Shown here: positions 9,720 through 18,250 of the stretch, piece after piece
Layout: each line of letters starts with the position of its first letter
Position numbering within the stretch: the stretch's first letter is position 1
DNA from: Planctomycetia bacterium
Lineage (GTDB): Bacteria > Planctomycetota > Planctomycetia > Pirellulales > Thermoguttaceae
Direction: 5' to 3'
Assembly: GCA_030535245.1 (NCBI GenBank)
Contig: JAUNBJ010000013.1
Location: 1-49,571 of the forward strand
DNA: 49,571 nt
Translations under genes and position numbers: made by a program
Notes under the pieces: model-generated
What the model saw: the letters and a program-made list of their open reading frames with translations, nothing else
What the model was told of the DNA's origin: nothing
Database searches by the model: none

Positions 9720-10556
9720 TCATTCGCGGAGCAAATGCCGCACCAGACGAACGTTCCAATCATGACCACTGCAATAACCATGGATTCGACCCACGACGGG
9801 ACGCCCGACAAGGGCCAAATCCCCCAGCAAATCGAGAATTTTGTGACGCGCACACTCGTTGGGGAATCGAAGCGTGTTTTCCATCGGGCCGTCGTCGGCA
9901 AACACGAGAATATCCCGATACGTGGCCCGCTTCGCCAGCCCGGAAGCCTGTATCTGCTCCGCTTCCCGCAGGGTCACGAACGTACGACACGGCGCGATTT
10001 CCCGGAGAAACCGTTCAGGAGAAAGAACAAACGCCGCCGACTGACACCCAATCGACGGAGGCTCGACGTAGCGCAGCGTGAACGACAACTCCAACGCCCC
10101 CGTTCCCGGCGCGGCCGTCATCCAACGGTCGTCTCCCTCCCCCAGCCGAAACGGCGTGGCAATCGCCAGCGGACGAATCCGACTCCCCTGCTCCACGAAA
10201 CCGGCCCGCACAAACGCCTGCGCAAACGCAAGTGCACTACCGTCCAACCCCGGCATCTCCGCCGCGTCAACATGGATTTCGCAATTATCCACCGCCATCC
10301 CCATCAACGCAGCCAACGCATGCTCGACCATCTCCACATGCGCCGACCCGACCGCCAACGCCGTACGATGCGGAATCTCCACACACCGTTCGGGAGATAC
10401 GGGAATCCGCGGTTTCCCCGGTAAATCGTCCCGCACAAAAACCACACCGGTATTCTCCTCGGCAGGCTGAAACACGACCCGAATGTCCCTATCGCTCCAA
10501 TAGCCGAAGCCTTCGACCCAAACTGGAACGGCAAGTGTTCTTTGAAATCGAACCAT
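9720..10556 (-). CDS. lpxC: UDP-3-O-acyl-N-acetylglucosamine deacetylase
   Basis: Catalyses the committed step of lipid A synthesis: zinc-dependent removal of the acetyl group from UDP-3-O-acyl-GlcNAc. Taking the ATG at 10556 gives 278 aa and places the catalytic residues exactly at E. coli numbering: Glu78-His79 (MVEHALAAL), His238 and Asp242 (RHKILDLLGDL), and His265 (SGHDWN). The start QRTLAVPVWVEGFG is the usual LpxC opening. An in-frame TTG at 10571 would extend into a heptad repeat and is less likely. There is no good Shine-Dalgarno site before the ATG, because a heptad array begins only six bases upstream. The gene is not fused to fabZ. It heads an operon with the exported peptidase. 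Its presence implies an outer membrane with lipid A-type lipid. Confidence 0.95.
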   Translation of the reverse strand: MVRFQRTLAVPVWVEGFGYWSDRDIRVVFQPAEENTGVVFVRDDLPGKPRIPVSPERCVEIPHRTALAVGSAHVEMVEHALAALMGMAVDNCEIHVDAAEMPGLDGSALAFAQAFVRAGFVEQGSRIRPLAIATPFRLGEGDDRWMTAAPGTGALELSFTLRYVEPPSIGCQSAAFVLSPERFLREIAPCRTFVTLREAEQIQASGLAKRATYRDILVFADDGPMENTLRFPNECARHKILDLLGDLALVGRPVVGRIHGYCSGHDWNVRLVRHLLRE

Positions 10557-10561
10557 CTTTA

Positions 10562-10884
10562 CAATGAACAATGAACAGTGAACAATGGTTAATGGTTAAT
10601 GGGTAATGGGTAATAATAGCTTGGGGTATTGGGGATGGATTCTGTTATTATAGCCGCGAGGAAATGTGGAAACAAGGACGGGAGGGAAAATTTTTGGGTA
10701 AGATTCTATCTTTGTACGCAAGAGTCCGCAGTTTGTTAAATTGATAAACAGTCTTATTCAAACCATTTTTGAGTAGTGAAGTTACCCATCTCGTGCCCCA
10801 ACGGGACAATCTCAATAGCCAAGAGCAATGCCATAGGAATGAACGCGTTATTCTCTCCTATTGAATAATTATCAATTTACAATT
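10562..10884. repeat. Composite intergenic repeat, copy C (diverged) and gene-free interval between lpxC and vsr
   Basis: The 320-base stretch upstream of lpxC opens with a 7-bp array (CAATGAA units, then TTAATGG and TAATGGG units, 10562-10615). The sequence TTATTCAAACCATTTTTGAG at about 10752-10771 matches the left core of copy B and is the reverse complement of the right core of copies A and B. It ends with heptad-like ATAATTATCAATTTAC next to the vsr stop. Read on the minus strand, about 10756-10870 also forms a short open frame ending QKWFE and stop. No gene is supported here. Confidence 0.5.
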
Positions 10885-11329
10885 CAAAATATCTACTATC
10901 AGGTGTTTGTAAAAAATTGGAAATTTGAGTGTAGGTTTGTTCCGCAAAATTACTATCGGATTTCATCTTTTTGACAGTGCATTCCCAAATTACAAGAATA
11001 AAAATATCGGATTTCAGCAGTTCTGATTTTACAAAATTATCGCGTAAAACATTTGCACGAAATTTCTTTAACCAAAAGCTGACATTGCTTTTAGGGATAT
11101 AGGTATACTTACAATTTTTATGTCTGTGCCAAAAACAACCATGTATAAATACAGCAATCCGTTTTTTTGTGAAAAACAAATCAGGTTTGCCAAATATTTG
11201 CAAACCTGAAACTCTGAAACGGAATCCTCTTTTATGTAACAGTGAACGAATATATAATTCAGGCCTGGTATTTTTTGAATGTATTTTGGCCATATTTTGA
11301 CTTCGTTCAGGAACCGTCTTGATGTCCAT
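10877..11329 (-). CDS. vsr: Very-short-patch mismatch repair endonuclease (Vsr)
   Basis: Nicks DNA at T:G mismatches that arise when 5-methylcytosine in a Dcm-type site deaminates, starting very-short-patch repair. The 150-aa protein has the family opening (RSQNMAKIHSKNTRPE), Asp50 in GKPDLFF and FIHGCFWHRH with His63, Trp67 and His68. These line up with E. coli Vsr Asp51, His64, Trp68 and His69 at an offset of one. The threonine before the first histidine is isoleucine (Ile62). The ATG directly follows the TGA of the endonuclease gene, so the two are translationally linked. Base composition is AT-rich like the other two cassette genes. Confidence 0.95.
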   Translation of the reverse strand: MDIKTVPERSQNMAKIHSKNTRPELYIRSLLHKRGFRFRVSGLQIFGKPDLFFTKKRIAVFIHGCFWHRHKNCKYTYIPKSNVSFWLKKFRANVLRDNFVKSELLKSDIFILVIWECTVKKMKSDSNFAEQTYTQISNFLQTPDSRYFEL

Positions 11330-12541
11330 TCAATTGCACTGTTTTTGTCTTTCTAAAACCAAATTAATAAAACTACCTACATTCATTAGCCATCTTCTTT
11401 GTTTGACAGAGTAGGTTTCATGTAATCCAAACGGAACAACTAACTGAAGCTGGTGATTGATCATTTCCTGCGTTTGATTTTCACTGATAGCGGCTTCTAA
11501 AGTCAGTAAGTGTTTATGCGCTATTTTTTCTGCTTCAGATAGAACCTGTCTCCAACGATCTTTACATGTACTTTTTACGCCAAGCATAGTTAAGGTTGCA
11601 ACATTAAATGAAGGATTGTGATACTCTACTATTCCAGGAAAAATGAAATCTGGCTTGGACTTATTTTCTGTGATTTTTGTTCTGTCATAGCGAATATTTC
11701 TTGCAATCAGTAACCTTTCAATGTGATTTTCTAAAGCCTGCCCAACACGACTTTTGCGACGATTTTGAATTGAAAGAGAAAAACTCAAAAAACCATCTAC
11801 ATCTGAGTCAAAGCCTTTAGAAAGCCGTTCTGCTATCAAGTATTTTTCAAGAGTACGAAACAATATTTCTTCACGTTCCATCCAGCCAAGCAATACATCA
11901 TCTGGATTGTCCAATGCGTTAAAATCTGTCAACGTGGAACGGGCGTATTCGGAAAATTCTTTGGTCTTGGGAAATTGCCCATTAAATTTTTGAAGCATCT
12001 CTTCCAAAAAAGTATTTTCATCTGTTTCAACATCAATACCAAGCTGTTCTAAAAGAAATCTTGATGCAAACGCAATTCGGTCTTGTTCACTTTCCAATTC
12101 TTCTCTAACAGAAAAACCCGGATGAGTATTTTCAACACCAAACAACCAGCTTAATTGACTGCTTATAGTTGAACCAGATTCTGCAATTACTATCAAAATC
12201 GAATCATCAGGGCGTAAACCGATAAAAAGCGAATCTCCAGCCGAAGCACATACCGATACGGCAGTCGTCGAAAAATACATTCGATATTCCTTTCGTTTTG
12301 GGTGATTTTCACGGGCATCATACCAAGTGAGAAACCCCTCATCGACAACCGGAACATCATCATTATCACATAAGTAAATGAACTTGGCTGCAAATCTTCG
12401 ACGTTCTGTCCCAAAAATTCCCTTCATTTGCACAGTCCCATTAAACTCATGCTGATTGCTTCTCACAGCATCTGCTTCAACTGCGCTCAAAATTTTCACA
12501 ACGACACCTTTGAAATATTGGGAAAGATATCCTTTTTTCAT
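11330..12541 (-). CDS. ecoRIIR: EcoRII-type restriction endonuclease (type IIE, predicted CCWGG)
   Basis: Predicted to cut before CCWGG and, as in EcoRII, to need a second site bound by the N-terminal effector domain. At 403 aa it is almost the length of EcoRII (404 aa). The effector domain holds GFLTWYDARENHPKRKEYR (69-87). The catalytic domain has Asp298 (KPDFIFPG), Tyr307 and Lys323 and Lys327 (GVKSTCKDRWRQ). These match EcoRII Asp299, Tyr308, Lys324 and Lys328 at an offset of one, so the enzyme looks intact. It lies six bases after the methyltransferase gene and is joined to vsr. GC is low (19 of 60 bases in 11641-11700). Specificity is inferred from family and partners. Confidence 0.93.
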   Translation of the reverse strand: MKKGYLSQYFKGVVVKILSAVEADAVRSNQHEFNGTVQMKGIFGTERRRFAAKFIYLCDNDDVPVVDEGFLTWYDARENHPKRKEYRMYFSTTAVSVCASAGDSLFIGLRPDDSILIVIAESGSTISSQLSWLFGVENTHPGFSVREELESEQDRIAFASRFLLEQLGIDVETDENTFLEEMLQKFNGQFPKTKEFSEYARSTLTDFNALDNPDDVLLGWMEREEILFRTLEKYLIAERLSKGFDSDVDGFLSFSLSIQNRRKSRVGQALENHIERLLIARNIRYDRTKITENKSKPDFIFPGIVEYHNPSFNVATLTMLGVKSTCKDRWRQVLSEAEKIAHKHLLTLEAAISENQTQEMINHQLQLVVPFGLHETYSVKQRRWLMNVGSFINLVLERQKQCN

Positions 12542-12547
12542 AAATCC

Positions 12548-13552
12548 TCACTTCATATAGGGTTTCATAGCTGCTGCAACAGCTTTAATCACCGGAACAA
12601 CAACAGAATTGCCAAATTGACGGTATGCCTGTGTATCTGAAACTACGATTTTAAAAGTATCATCAAAGCCCATCAAACGAGCACATTCTCGTGGAGTAAG
12701 TCTGCGTGGATTTTTTTTAATTCCTCTTGAAACAAGGATTTCTGAGCCATCTTTGTAATAACGCGCAGACAGCGTACGTGCAATGTCATTTTCTGTAACA
12801 AGCCCAAAACCGAAGCCATTCCCTTTTTCCCTTTGCTTTATTGCATAATTTTGTAGATACTCCCACAGGTGATCTGACAAAGTGTATTTTGAATGAACAA
12901 CAGCTTGGGTTCCCGTTGTATATGGCGATTCTGCTTTTTCTGTTCCGTTCTGCGGATGCAAAATGTTTTTTAGAACGGGATGTTGATTAGGGATGACAAG
13001 GTTATCCCAATTGAAATCAGTTTCTTCTCGAAATCCAACAATAATTATACGCTCTCTATGTTGCGGAACCCAATGTTGACCATCTATTATTTTCCAAAAA
13101 ACATGATATCCCAATTCTTTTTCCAATGTTTGCAAAATGATTTTAAAAGTATATCCTCGATTATGGGACACTAAATTTTTAACATTTTCCAAAAGAAAAT
13201 ATTTGGGTCGTTTTGCTGCGATTATTCGTGCTACATCAAAAAACAGTGTACCTTGTGTTGTACACTCAAAACCATGTGGACGCCCCAATGAGTTTTTTTT
13301 TGACACGCCCGCAATAGAAAAGGGTTGGCATGGGAACCCTGCCAAAAGTACGTCGTGATCAGGAATTTCTTCAGCTGGAAAAGGAACGATGTCTCCCACA
13401 AACATTTCGCCGGTACCGAAGTTTTCTATATATGTTTTTTTGGACCAATCATTCCATTCACTGGTAAATACACAATGTCCCCCAATGGCTTCAAATCCTA
13501 AACGTATTCCGCCAATACCGGCAAACAGGTCAATAAAAGTAAAATCGGCCAT
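12548..13552 (-). CDS. dcm: DNA (cytosine-5) methyltransferase, Dcm/M.EcoRII-like
   Basis: Methylates cytosine C5, protecting host DNA from the linked endonuclease. The 334-aa protein has motif I ([10 protein letters not shown]), the catalytic Cys75 in GFPCQPFS (motif IV), ENV at 122-124 (motif VI), QHRER at 164-168 (motif VIII) and [13 protein letters not shown] near the C-terminus (motif X). The target-recognition segment includes [15 protein letters not shown], which resembles the CCWGG enzymes. It is the first gene of the dcm-endonuclease-vsr operon, so methylase would be made first. It has a strong promoter of its own. The whole cassette is much poorer in GC than its surroundings, a sign of recent transfer. 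Confidence 0.96.
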   Translation of the reverse strand: MADFTFIDLFAGIGGIRLGFEAIGGHCVFTSEWNDWSKKTYIENFGTGEMFVGDIVPFPAEEIPDHDVLLAGFPCQPFSIAGVSKKNSLGRPHGFECTTQGTLFFDVARIIAAKRPKYFLLENVKNLVSHNRGYTFKIILQTLEKELGYHVFWKIIDGQHWVPQHRERIIIVGFREETDFNWDNLVIPNQHPVLKNILHPQNGTEKAESPYTTGTQAVVHSKYTLSDHLWEYLQNYAIKQREKGNGFGFGLVTENDIARTLSARYYKDGSEILVSRGIKKNPRRLTPRECARLMGFDDTFKIVVSDTQAYRQFGNSVVVPVIKAVAAAMKPYMK

Positions 13553-13583
13553 CGCTATGCCTCACTAAAAAACATTTAAGATC

Positions 13584-13612
13584 ATTATGTCACGAAACAG
13601 AATTTGTGTCAA
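13584..13612 (-). promoter_or_regulatory. Sigma-70-type promoter of the dcm-endonuclease-vsr operon
   Basis: On the minus strand a perfect TTGACA (13612-13607), 17-bp spacer and CATAAT (13589-13584) lie about 32 bases upstream of the dcm ATG. The cassette therefore carries its own promoter. Confidence 0.7.
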
Positions 13613-13732
13613 TAGCTTCTGTGAAAAATTTTGAATTTGTGTCCCCTTTATCAGGCAAGCCCTGCCTTCCAAACAGAACTAAAAAGCAAAGAGGGACATG
13701 AACGCACCGAAAAACTCCTGTCATACCCTACA

Positions 13733-13757
13733 CAAAAAAAGCGGCCCGAAGACCGCC
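13733..13757 (-). terminator. Rho-independent terminator of ompH
   Basis: On the minus strand GCGGTC, a TTCG tetraloop and GGCCGC form a six-pair stem (13756-13741) followed by seven T. It lies about 34 bases past the ompH stop, beyond a heptad array, and separates ompH from the restriction cassette. Confidence 0.85.
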
Positions 13758-13760
13758 TCG

Positions 13761-13797
13761 TTCATTGTTCATTGTTCATTGCTCACTGTTCATTGTC
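13761..13797. repeat. Heptad array (TTCATTG family) overlapping the ompH stop
   Basis: Units TTCATTG/TTCATTG/CTCACTG repeat with period 7. The ompH stop codon (13790-13792) lies inside the array. The array is an inverted near-copy of the one at 10562-10588, and the two bracket the restriction-modification cassette. Confidence 0.8.
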
Positions 13798-14518
13798 CGT
13801 TGACTTTGCTTCCGACGCGGGCGGCGGGAGCGGCGGTCTGTCCGTTCTGAACGGTGGTGTCGGTCTTGCGAATGGTGGAGGGATCCGCCTTCTGGATTTC
13901 CTTCAGCACCAAACCGGTCAGATCCACCGCTTTCGTGTCGGCCCAGACGACGGTACGGGCACCGATGTACTGCGTGTACTGCTGCATGAAGGCTTCATAC
14001 TGCTGCGGGTTCGGGAAAAGCGGAACGGAATCCGACAGCTTCGTCCGGTCGTAGTTCAGAACGATGGTCATTCCGAAATACTGGGCACAACGCTGGGTGT
14101 GCGAGAGAATCTGATTGTAGGCGTTGTTGAACATCTTCATGCGTTCTTCGGTCGCTTCCTTAACGATCATCATCCGGCGGGAACTCAGGTCGCTGGACTT
14201 GGAGAGCATCAGTTGCTCGGTTTCCCGATACTTCTCGGAATTGCGGTCGTACGTCGTCAGCAGGTCGCGTACTTTGGAAATTTCCTGCGTTTCTTTTTCC
14301 AGGTCCTGCATCATTTTGGAATACTTGTCGCTCATTTGGGCCAACTGCGTATCAATGGCTCCATTCTGCGAAAGGATATAGGCTACATCGACCAGCGCGA
14401 CCGAGGCGGGAACCCGCTTCGGCTGAGCGTTCTGGGTCTGCTGCGCAATGACGGTATAAGTCAATGCAATTCCAATAGCCACTGCCCCGAAAACTACCAA
14501 ACCCTTTGACTTTGTCAT
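13790..14518 (-). CDS. ompH: OmpH/Skp-family periplasmic chaperone-like protein
   Basis: Skp/OmpH proteins hold outer-membrane proteins in the periplasm on their way to assembly. The ATG at 14518 is preceded by AAGGAG at 14525-14530 and gives 242 aa; upstream in-frame starts lack a site. Residues 1-25 form a signal peptide or anchor (LVVFGAVAIGIALTYTVIAQ). ALVDVAYILSQ is the usual first strand of the family. A long charged helical stretch at about 55-135 suits the coiled-coil tentacle arms. The C-terminal tail is Gln/Ala-rich and its last codons run into a heptad repeat, so the end may vary between strains. The gene is divergent from iorA and has its own terminator. Confidence 0.85.
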   Translation of the reverse strand: MTKSKGLVVFGAVAIGIALTYTVIAQQTQNAQPKRVPASVALVDVAYILSQNGAIDTQLAQMSDKYSKMMQDLEKETQEISKVRDLLTTYDRNSEKYRETEQLMLSKSSDLSSRRMMIVKEATEERMKMFNNAYNQILSHTQRCAQYFGMTIVLNYDRTKLSDSVPLFPNPQQYEAFMQQYTQYIGARTVVWADTKAVDLTGLVLKEIQKADPSTIRKTDTTVQNGQTAAPAARVGSKVNGQ

Positions 14519-14678
14519 TCTTACACTCCTTTGTAAATGAATCGACTGTGTTTTTTGTCGTGGTAACGTTGTTTGTATGACGTGTTGGATTATTCCCGAT
14601 TTTGAGATTTCTGTAAAGAGCAATTTAAATGGAATTTTAAAAAAATCCAGAATTTTCTCAAAAAGCTCTAAAGTTCCC

Positions 14679-14700
14679 ACCATGAACCATGAACCATTCA
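14679..14700. repeat. Short heptad array (ACCATGA) between ompH and iorA
   Basis: Three units (ACCATGA, ACCATGA, ACCATTC) sit in the 274-base divergent interval. A TATACT at 14752-14757 could be the iorA -10 box, but no matching -35 was seen. Nothing else is evident in the interval. Confidence 0.6.
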
Positions 14701-14792
14701 TGGAATTGACCATGAAAATCATCCCCCCCTGTAAAAATACGTGATACGTTCTATACTAAGGGCTGGTATTTTAAATAATAAAGAGGTGAATT

Positions 14793-16571
14793 ATGAAACA
14801 TTTGCTTTCCGGTAACGAGGCGTTTGCTCGCGGGTTGTACGAGGCGGGCTGCACGTTGGCGGTGGGGTATCCGGGCACACCGTCCACGGAAATTCTTGAA
14901 AATGTCGCCAAATCTTACAAGTCGGATGTCCGTTGTGAGTGGGCGCCCAATGAAAAGGTCGCGTTGGAAGTCGCCGCTGGGGCCGCGATGGCCGGGGCGC
15001 GAACGGTCGTCACGATGAAGCACGTAGGGTTGAACGTTGCGATGGATCCGCTCATGACGCTGACTGAAACCGGAACGCCGGGGGGATTCGTGCTGATTGT
15101 GGCGGACGATCCGGGAATGCACTCGTCGCAAAACGAGCAGGACACGCGGATGTTGGCCCGCTTCGCGAAGGTTCCGGTGTTCGAGCCGTCCGATTCGGCC
15201 GAGGCGAAAGATTTCTTGAAAAAGGCGTTTGTGATTTCGGAAAAATACAACACGCCGGTCATCCTGCGGAGCAACACGCGGGTGAGCCATTCGCGTTCCA
15301 TGGTGACGTTCGAGGAGCGGGTCGTTCCAGAGCGTCCGATCGGTTTTGAGAAAAATCCACGGCAGTTCGTGGTGCTTCCGATGAACGCACGACGCCTGCA
15401 TCCGGAGCAGGAAGCGCGGGTGTTGAAGATGGAGAAAGAGGGTTCGGTACTGCGAGGCCGCAACGCGTGGCATCTGAATAAAATCGACGAGGGGACGAAA
15501 AAACTCGGAATCATCACGGAAAGCGTCGCGTACCAGTATGTGAAGGAGGCGTTTCCGGAGGCTTCGGTGCTGAAACTGGGGTGTGCGTACCCCGTGCCCC
15601 GCAAGCTGATTGAGGATTTCTGCAAATCGGTGAGAAAGGTGCTGGTCGTCGAGGAGCTGGAAGATTTCACGGAGCTGAACGTCAAGGCGATGGGGCTGAA
15701 ATGCGAGGGCAAATCGGTGATTCCACGTTGTGGCGAGCTGAGTTCGGACATCCTTCGGGAAGCGCGGGCAAAGCTGGAAGGGAAAAAATACGTTCCGGCC
15801 AAGCACTGCAAGGCGAAGATTTCGGAACCGTTGCCGATGCGTCCGCCGACGTTGTGTGCCGGGTGTCCGCACCGGGGGGTGTTCTACGCATTGACGAAAA
15901 TCGACTGCGACGTGACGGGGGATATTGGCTGTTACACGTTGGGTTACATGCCGCCGCTTTCCAAAATGGACACGGTCATCTGCATGGGTGCGGGGGTGAG
16001 CATGGCTCATGGAATGTCGCAAACCGGGCAAAAGCGTCCGGTGGTGGGGATTGTGGGGGATTCGACGTTTTTCCATTCGGGGATTACGGGGGTGTTGAAC
16101 GTCGCGTGGAACAAGGCGAAAGCGACGATTGTGGTGCTGGACAACCGGATCACGGCCATGACCGGGCACCAGGACAACCCCGGCACAGGCCTGACGCTGA
16201 TGGGGGAGGAAACCGTGGCGGCCAGCATTGAGGAAATATGCAAGGCGTGCGGGATAAAAAACGTGGCGGTGGTGGATCCGCTGAATTATGTCGAGACGCT
16301 CGACGCGTTGAAAAAAGCCACGTCGTCCGACGAACCATGGGTGGTGATTTCCCGCAGTCCGTGCGTGCTGAAACAGCGTCGCCGTACCGGGCCGGTGCGA
16401 CGTATCGACGCGACCAGGTGCAAGGCGTGCAAGGCGTGTCTTGCGTTGGGGTGTCCGTCCATTGAGTTTACCGGTGGCAAGCCGCATATTAACGCGTTGG
16501 TCTGCAACGGCTGCTCCCTTTGCACGCAGGTCTGCAAGTTCAACGCCATTGAGGAGGAGGTACAACCATGA
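14793..16571 (+). CDS. iorA: Indolepyruvate:ferredoxin oxidoreductase, alpha subunit
   Basis: With IorB it converts aryl-2-oxo acids (from Trp, Phe, Tyr transamination) to aryl-acetyl-CoA, reducing ferredoxin. The 592-aa protein starts LLSGNEAFARGLYEAG with VGYPGTPSTEI, as in the family. A TPP-binding core includes CAGCPHRGVFYAL, GDIGCYTLG and GDSTFFHSGITG. Two C-terminal [4Fe-4S] motifs start at Cys543 (CKACKACLALGCP) and Cys571 (CNGCSLCTQVC). AGAGGTG lies just upstream of the ATG. Its stop overlaps the iorB start by four bases (ATGA). The enzyme is oxygen-sensitive, which supports an anaerobic host. Confidence 0.96.
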   Translation: MKHLLSGNEAFARGLYEAGCTLAVGYPGTPSTEILENVAKSYKSDVRCEWAPNEKVALEVAAGAAMAGARTVVTMKHVGLNVAMDPLMTLTETGTPGGFVLIVADDPGMHSSQNEQDTRMLARFAKVPVFEPSDSAEAKDFLKKAFVISEKYNTPVILRSNTRVSHSRSMVTFEERVVPERPIGFEKNPRQFVVLPMNARRLHPEQEARVLKMEKEGSVLRGRNAWHLNKIDEGTKKLGIITESVAYQYVKEAFPEASVLKLGCAYPVPRKLIEDFCKSVRKVLVVEELEDFTELNVKAMGLKCEGKSVIPRCGELSSDILREARAKLEGKKYVPAKHCKAKISEPLPMRPPTLCAGCPHRGVFYALTKIDCDVTGDIGCYTLGYMPPLSKMDTVICMGAGVSMAHGMSQTGQKRPVVGIVGDSTFFHSGITGVLNVAWNKAKATIVVLDNRITAMTGHQDNPGTGLTLMGEETVAASIEEICKACGIKNVAVVDPLNYVETLDALKKATSSDEPWVVISRSPCVLKQRRRTGPVRRIDATRCKACKACLALGCPSIEFTGGKPHINALVCNGCSLCTQVCKFNAIEEEVQP

Positions 16572-17158
16572 ATCACGAAACCACCAGTATTCTTCTTGCG
16601 GGCGTCGGCGGACAGGGGATTCTGCTGGCCAGCGAAATCTGTGCCAAAGCGGCGGCGTTTGCGGGATTTGACGTGAAAACGAACGAAGTCCACGGCATGG
16701 CCCAACGCGGCGGCTCGGTGATCGGGCAGCTTCGGTATGGCAAGCGGGTCTATTCGCCGCTCGTTTCCAAAGGCGAGGCGACGGTGCTGATGTCGCTGGA
16801 GCGGATCGAGGCCCTGCGTTTTGCCGATTATCTGAAACCGGACGGTTTGGCCGTGGTGAACAGCCAGATCATCGTTCCCGTGACGGTTTCTTCCGGCGGT
16901 GCCGTGTATCCGGAAAATGCCGAGGAGATGCTTCGCAAAACGTTCAAGCGGCTGATTTATCTCGACGCCAACCAGATTGCCCTGGAGCTTGGCAACCCGA
17001 AGTGCGCCAACGTCGTGCTTTTGGGGGCGTTGGCAACGGCACTGCACAATCTGTCGGACGCCATTTGGCAGCAGGCGATTCGGGAATGTGTCAAACCGCA
17101 GTTTGTCGATTTGAACCTGAAGGCGTTCCAGATCGGGCGAAATACGGACATTTGCTGA
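16568..17158 (+). CDS. iorB: Indolepyruvate:ferredoxin oxidoreductase, beta subunit
   Basis: The 196-aa gamma-type domain partner of IorA. It opens with the family signature GVGGQGILLASEI and has NEVHGMAQRGGSV, the usual contact and cofactor segment. The ATG lies within the iorA stop (ATGA), so production is coupled one to one. It is followed 12 bases later by a BASS-family transporter gene. Confidence 0.95.
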   Translation: MNHETTSILLAGVGGQGILLASEICAKAAAFAGFDVKTNEVHGMAQRGGSVIGQLRYGKRVYSPLVSKGEATVLMSLERIEALRFADYLKPDGLAVVNSQIIVPVTVSSGGAVYPENAEEMLRKTFKRLIYLDANQIALELGNPKCANVVLLGALATALHNLSDAIWQQAIRECVKPQFVDLNLKAFQIGRNTDIC

Positions 17159-17170
17159 GAAATCGACACC

Positions 17171-18148
17171 ATGTTTAAAAAAATCCTCACGAAGTACCTG
17201 CTTTTCTGGTTGACGTTGGCGTGCGTGCTGGCGTACTATTGGAAAAATTTCGGATTGCCGCTGAACCCGTTCGCGGGATGGAAAATCGGGGCGGAGGAGA
17301 GTTTTTTTCGGGCCAACTCCGCGGAGATTTACATTGCCCTGACCATGCTGATGATCGGGTCGTTGTTGCCGTGGGAGGAGATTCGCGCGGTGGCCAGGCA
17401 TTGGCCGAAGGTGCTGGGCGGCACGTGCGTTCAGTACCTTTCCATGCCGTTGCTGGCGTACCTGGCGGGGAAGTTTTTCGGACTTTCAGGGCCGGAGTTT
17501 ATCGGAATCATGCTGGTCGGGTGCGTTCCGGGAGCGATGGCTTCCAACATGCTGACGATGATCGCGCGGGGGAACGTCACGTATTCGGTCGGCCTGACAA
17601 CTTCGGCCACGCTGCTCTCGCCCATCGTGGTCCCCTGCACGCTTTATCTGGTGATTGGGAAATTTATCGATTTTGACATTCTGGAAATGTCCCGAACGTT
17701 GCTTTTAACGGTCGTGGTTCCGGTCGTGAGCGGGTTTTTACTGGCTCGGAAATTTCCTTTGTGGAATCGGTTTTCGCAGGCATTTGGGGAAATTCTTGCC
17801 AATCTGGTGATCATCCTGATCATTGCGTCGGCGGTGGCGGGGAACAGCGGGAAGGTTTTTCCATTGCACCTGATTTGGCCCATGCTGCTGGTGAATTTTG
17901 GGGGATACGCGGCGGGCTGGATGGGAGGAACGATTTTGCGGATTGACCGTCGCATGGCCCGGGCATTGATGGTGGAGGTGGGGATGCAGAATGCGGGTTT
18001 GGGGGTGATGTTGGCAAATTCCTATTTTCCTGAACAGCCGGCAGTGGCGTTGTGCTGCGCAATGTACACCTTCGGTTGCATGTTCACGGGTATTCTTCTG
18101 GTGCAGTGCCTGCGAGTTTGGGCCGACCGGACGGAACGCGTGGTATGA
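17171..18148 (+). CDS. BASS-family (bile acid:sodium symporter-like) transporter
   Basis: A 325-aa membrane protein with about nine or ten hydrophobic helices. GCVPGAMASNMLTMIARGNV and, later, EVGMQNAGLGVMLA match the two conserved crossover segments of the bile acid:sodium symporter family. Such proteins move organic anions with sodium; plant and bacterial members carry pyruvate and other 2-oxo acids. Its place 12 bases after iorB suggests uptake of an IorAB substrate or export of an aryl acid product; this is inference from the operon only. The 102 bases after the gene hold no terminator before the tRNA promoter. Confidence 0.85.
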   Translation: MFKKILTKYLLFWLTLACVLAYYWKNFGLPLNPFAGWKIGAEESFFRANSAEIYIALTMLMIGSLLPWEEIRAVARHWPKVLGGTCVQYLSMPLLAYLAGKFFGLSGPEFIGIMLVGCVPGAMASNMLTMIARGNVTYSVGLTTSATLLSPIVVPCTLYLVIGKFIDFDILEMSRTLLLTVVVPVVSGFLLARKFPLWNRFSQAFGEILANLVIILIIASAVAGNSGKVFPLHLIWPMLLVNFGGYAAGWMGGTILRIDRRMARALMVEVGMQNAGLGVMLANSYFPEQPAVALCCAMYTFGCMFTGILLVQCLRVWADRTERVV

Positions 18149-18211
18149 TTTACATTTTATTAATATAGAGGACAGCCTGGATTAATTCCGTATCCTCATG
18201 ATTTCACCTCC

Positions 18212-18239
18212 TTGACATTTTAGCGAACTTTGTTAAGAT
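18212..18239 (+). promoter_or_regulatory. Promoter of tRNA-Ala
   Basis: TTGACA (18212-18217), 16-bp spacer and TAAGAT (18234-18239) end 11 bases before the tRNA. Confidence 0.6.
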
Positions 18240-18250
18240 AATTAGCTAAA

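Noticed and set aside
10557..10571. TTG start for lpxC at 10571
   Set aside because: It lies in a heptad repeat; the ATG at 10556 puts the active-site residues at the usual LpxC positions.
14751..16565. 604-aa open frame antisense to iorA
   Set aside because: Shadow of iorA; no ribosome site and no protein-like motif.
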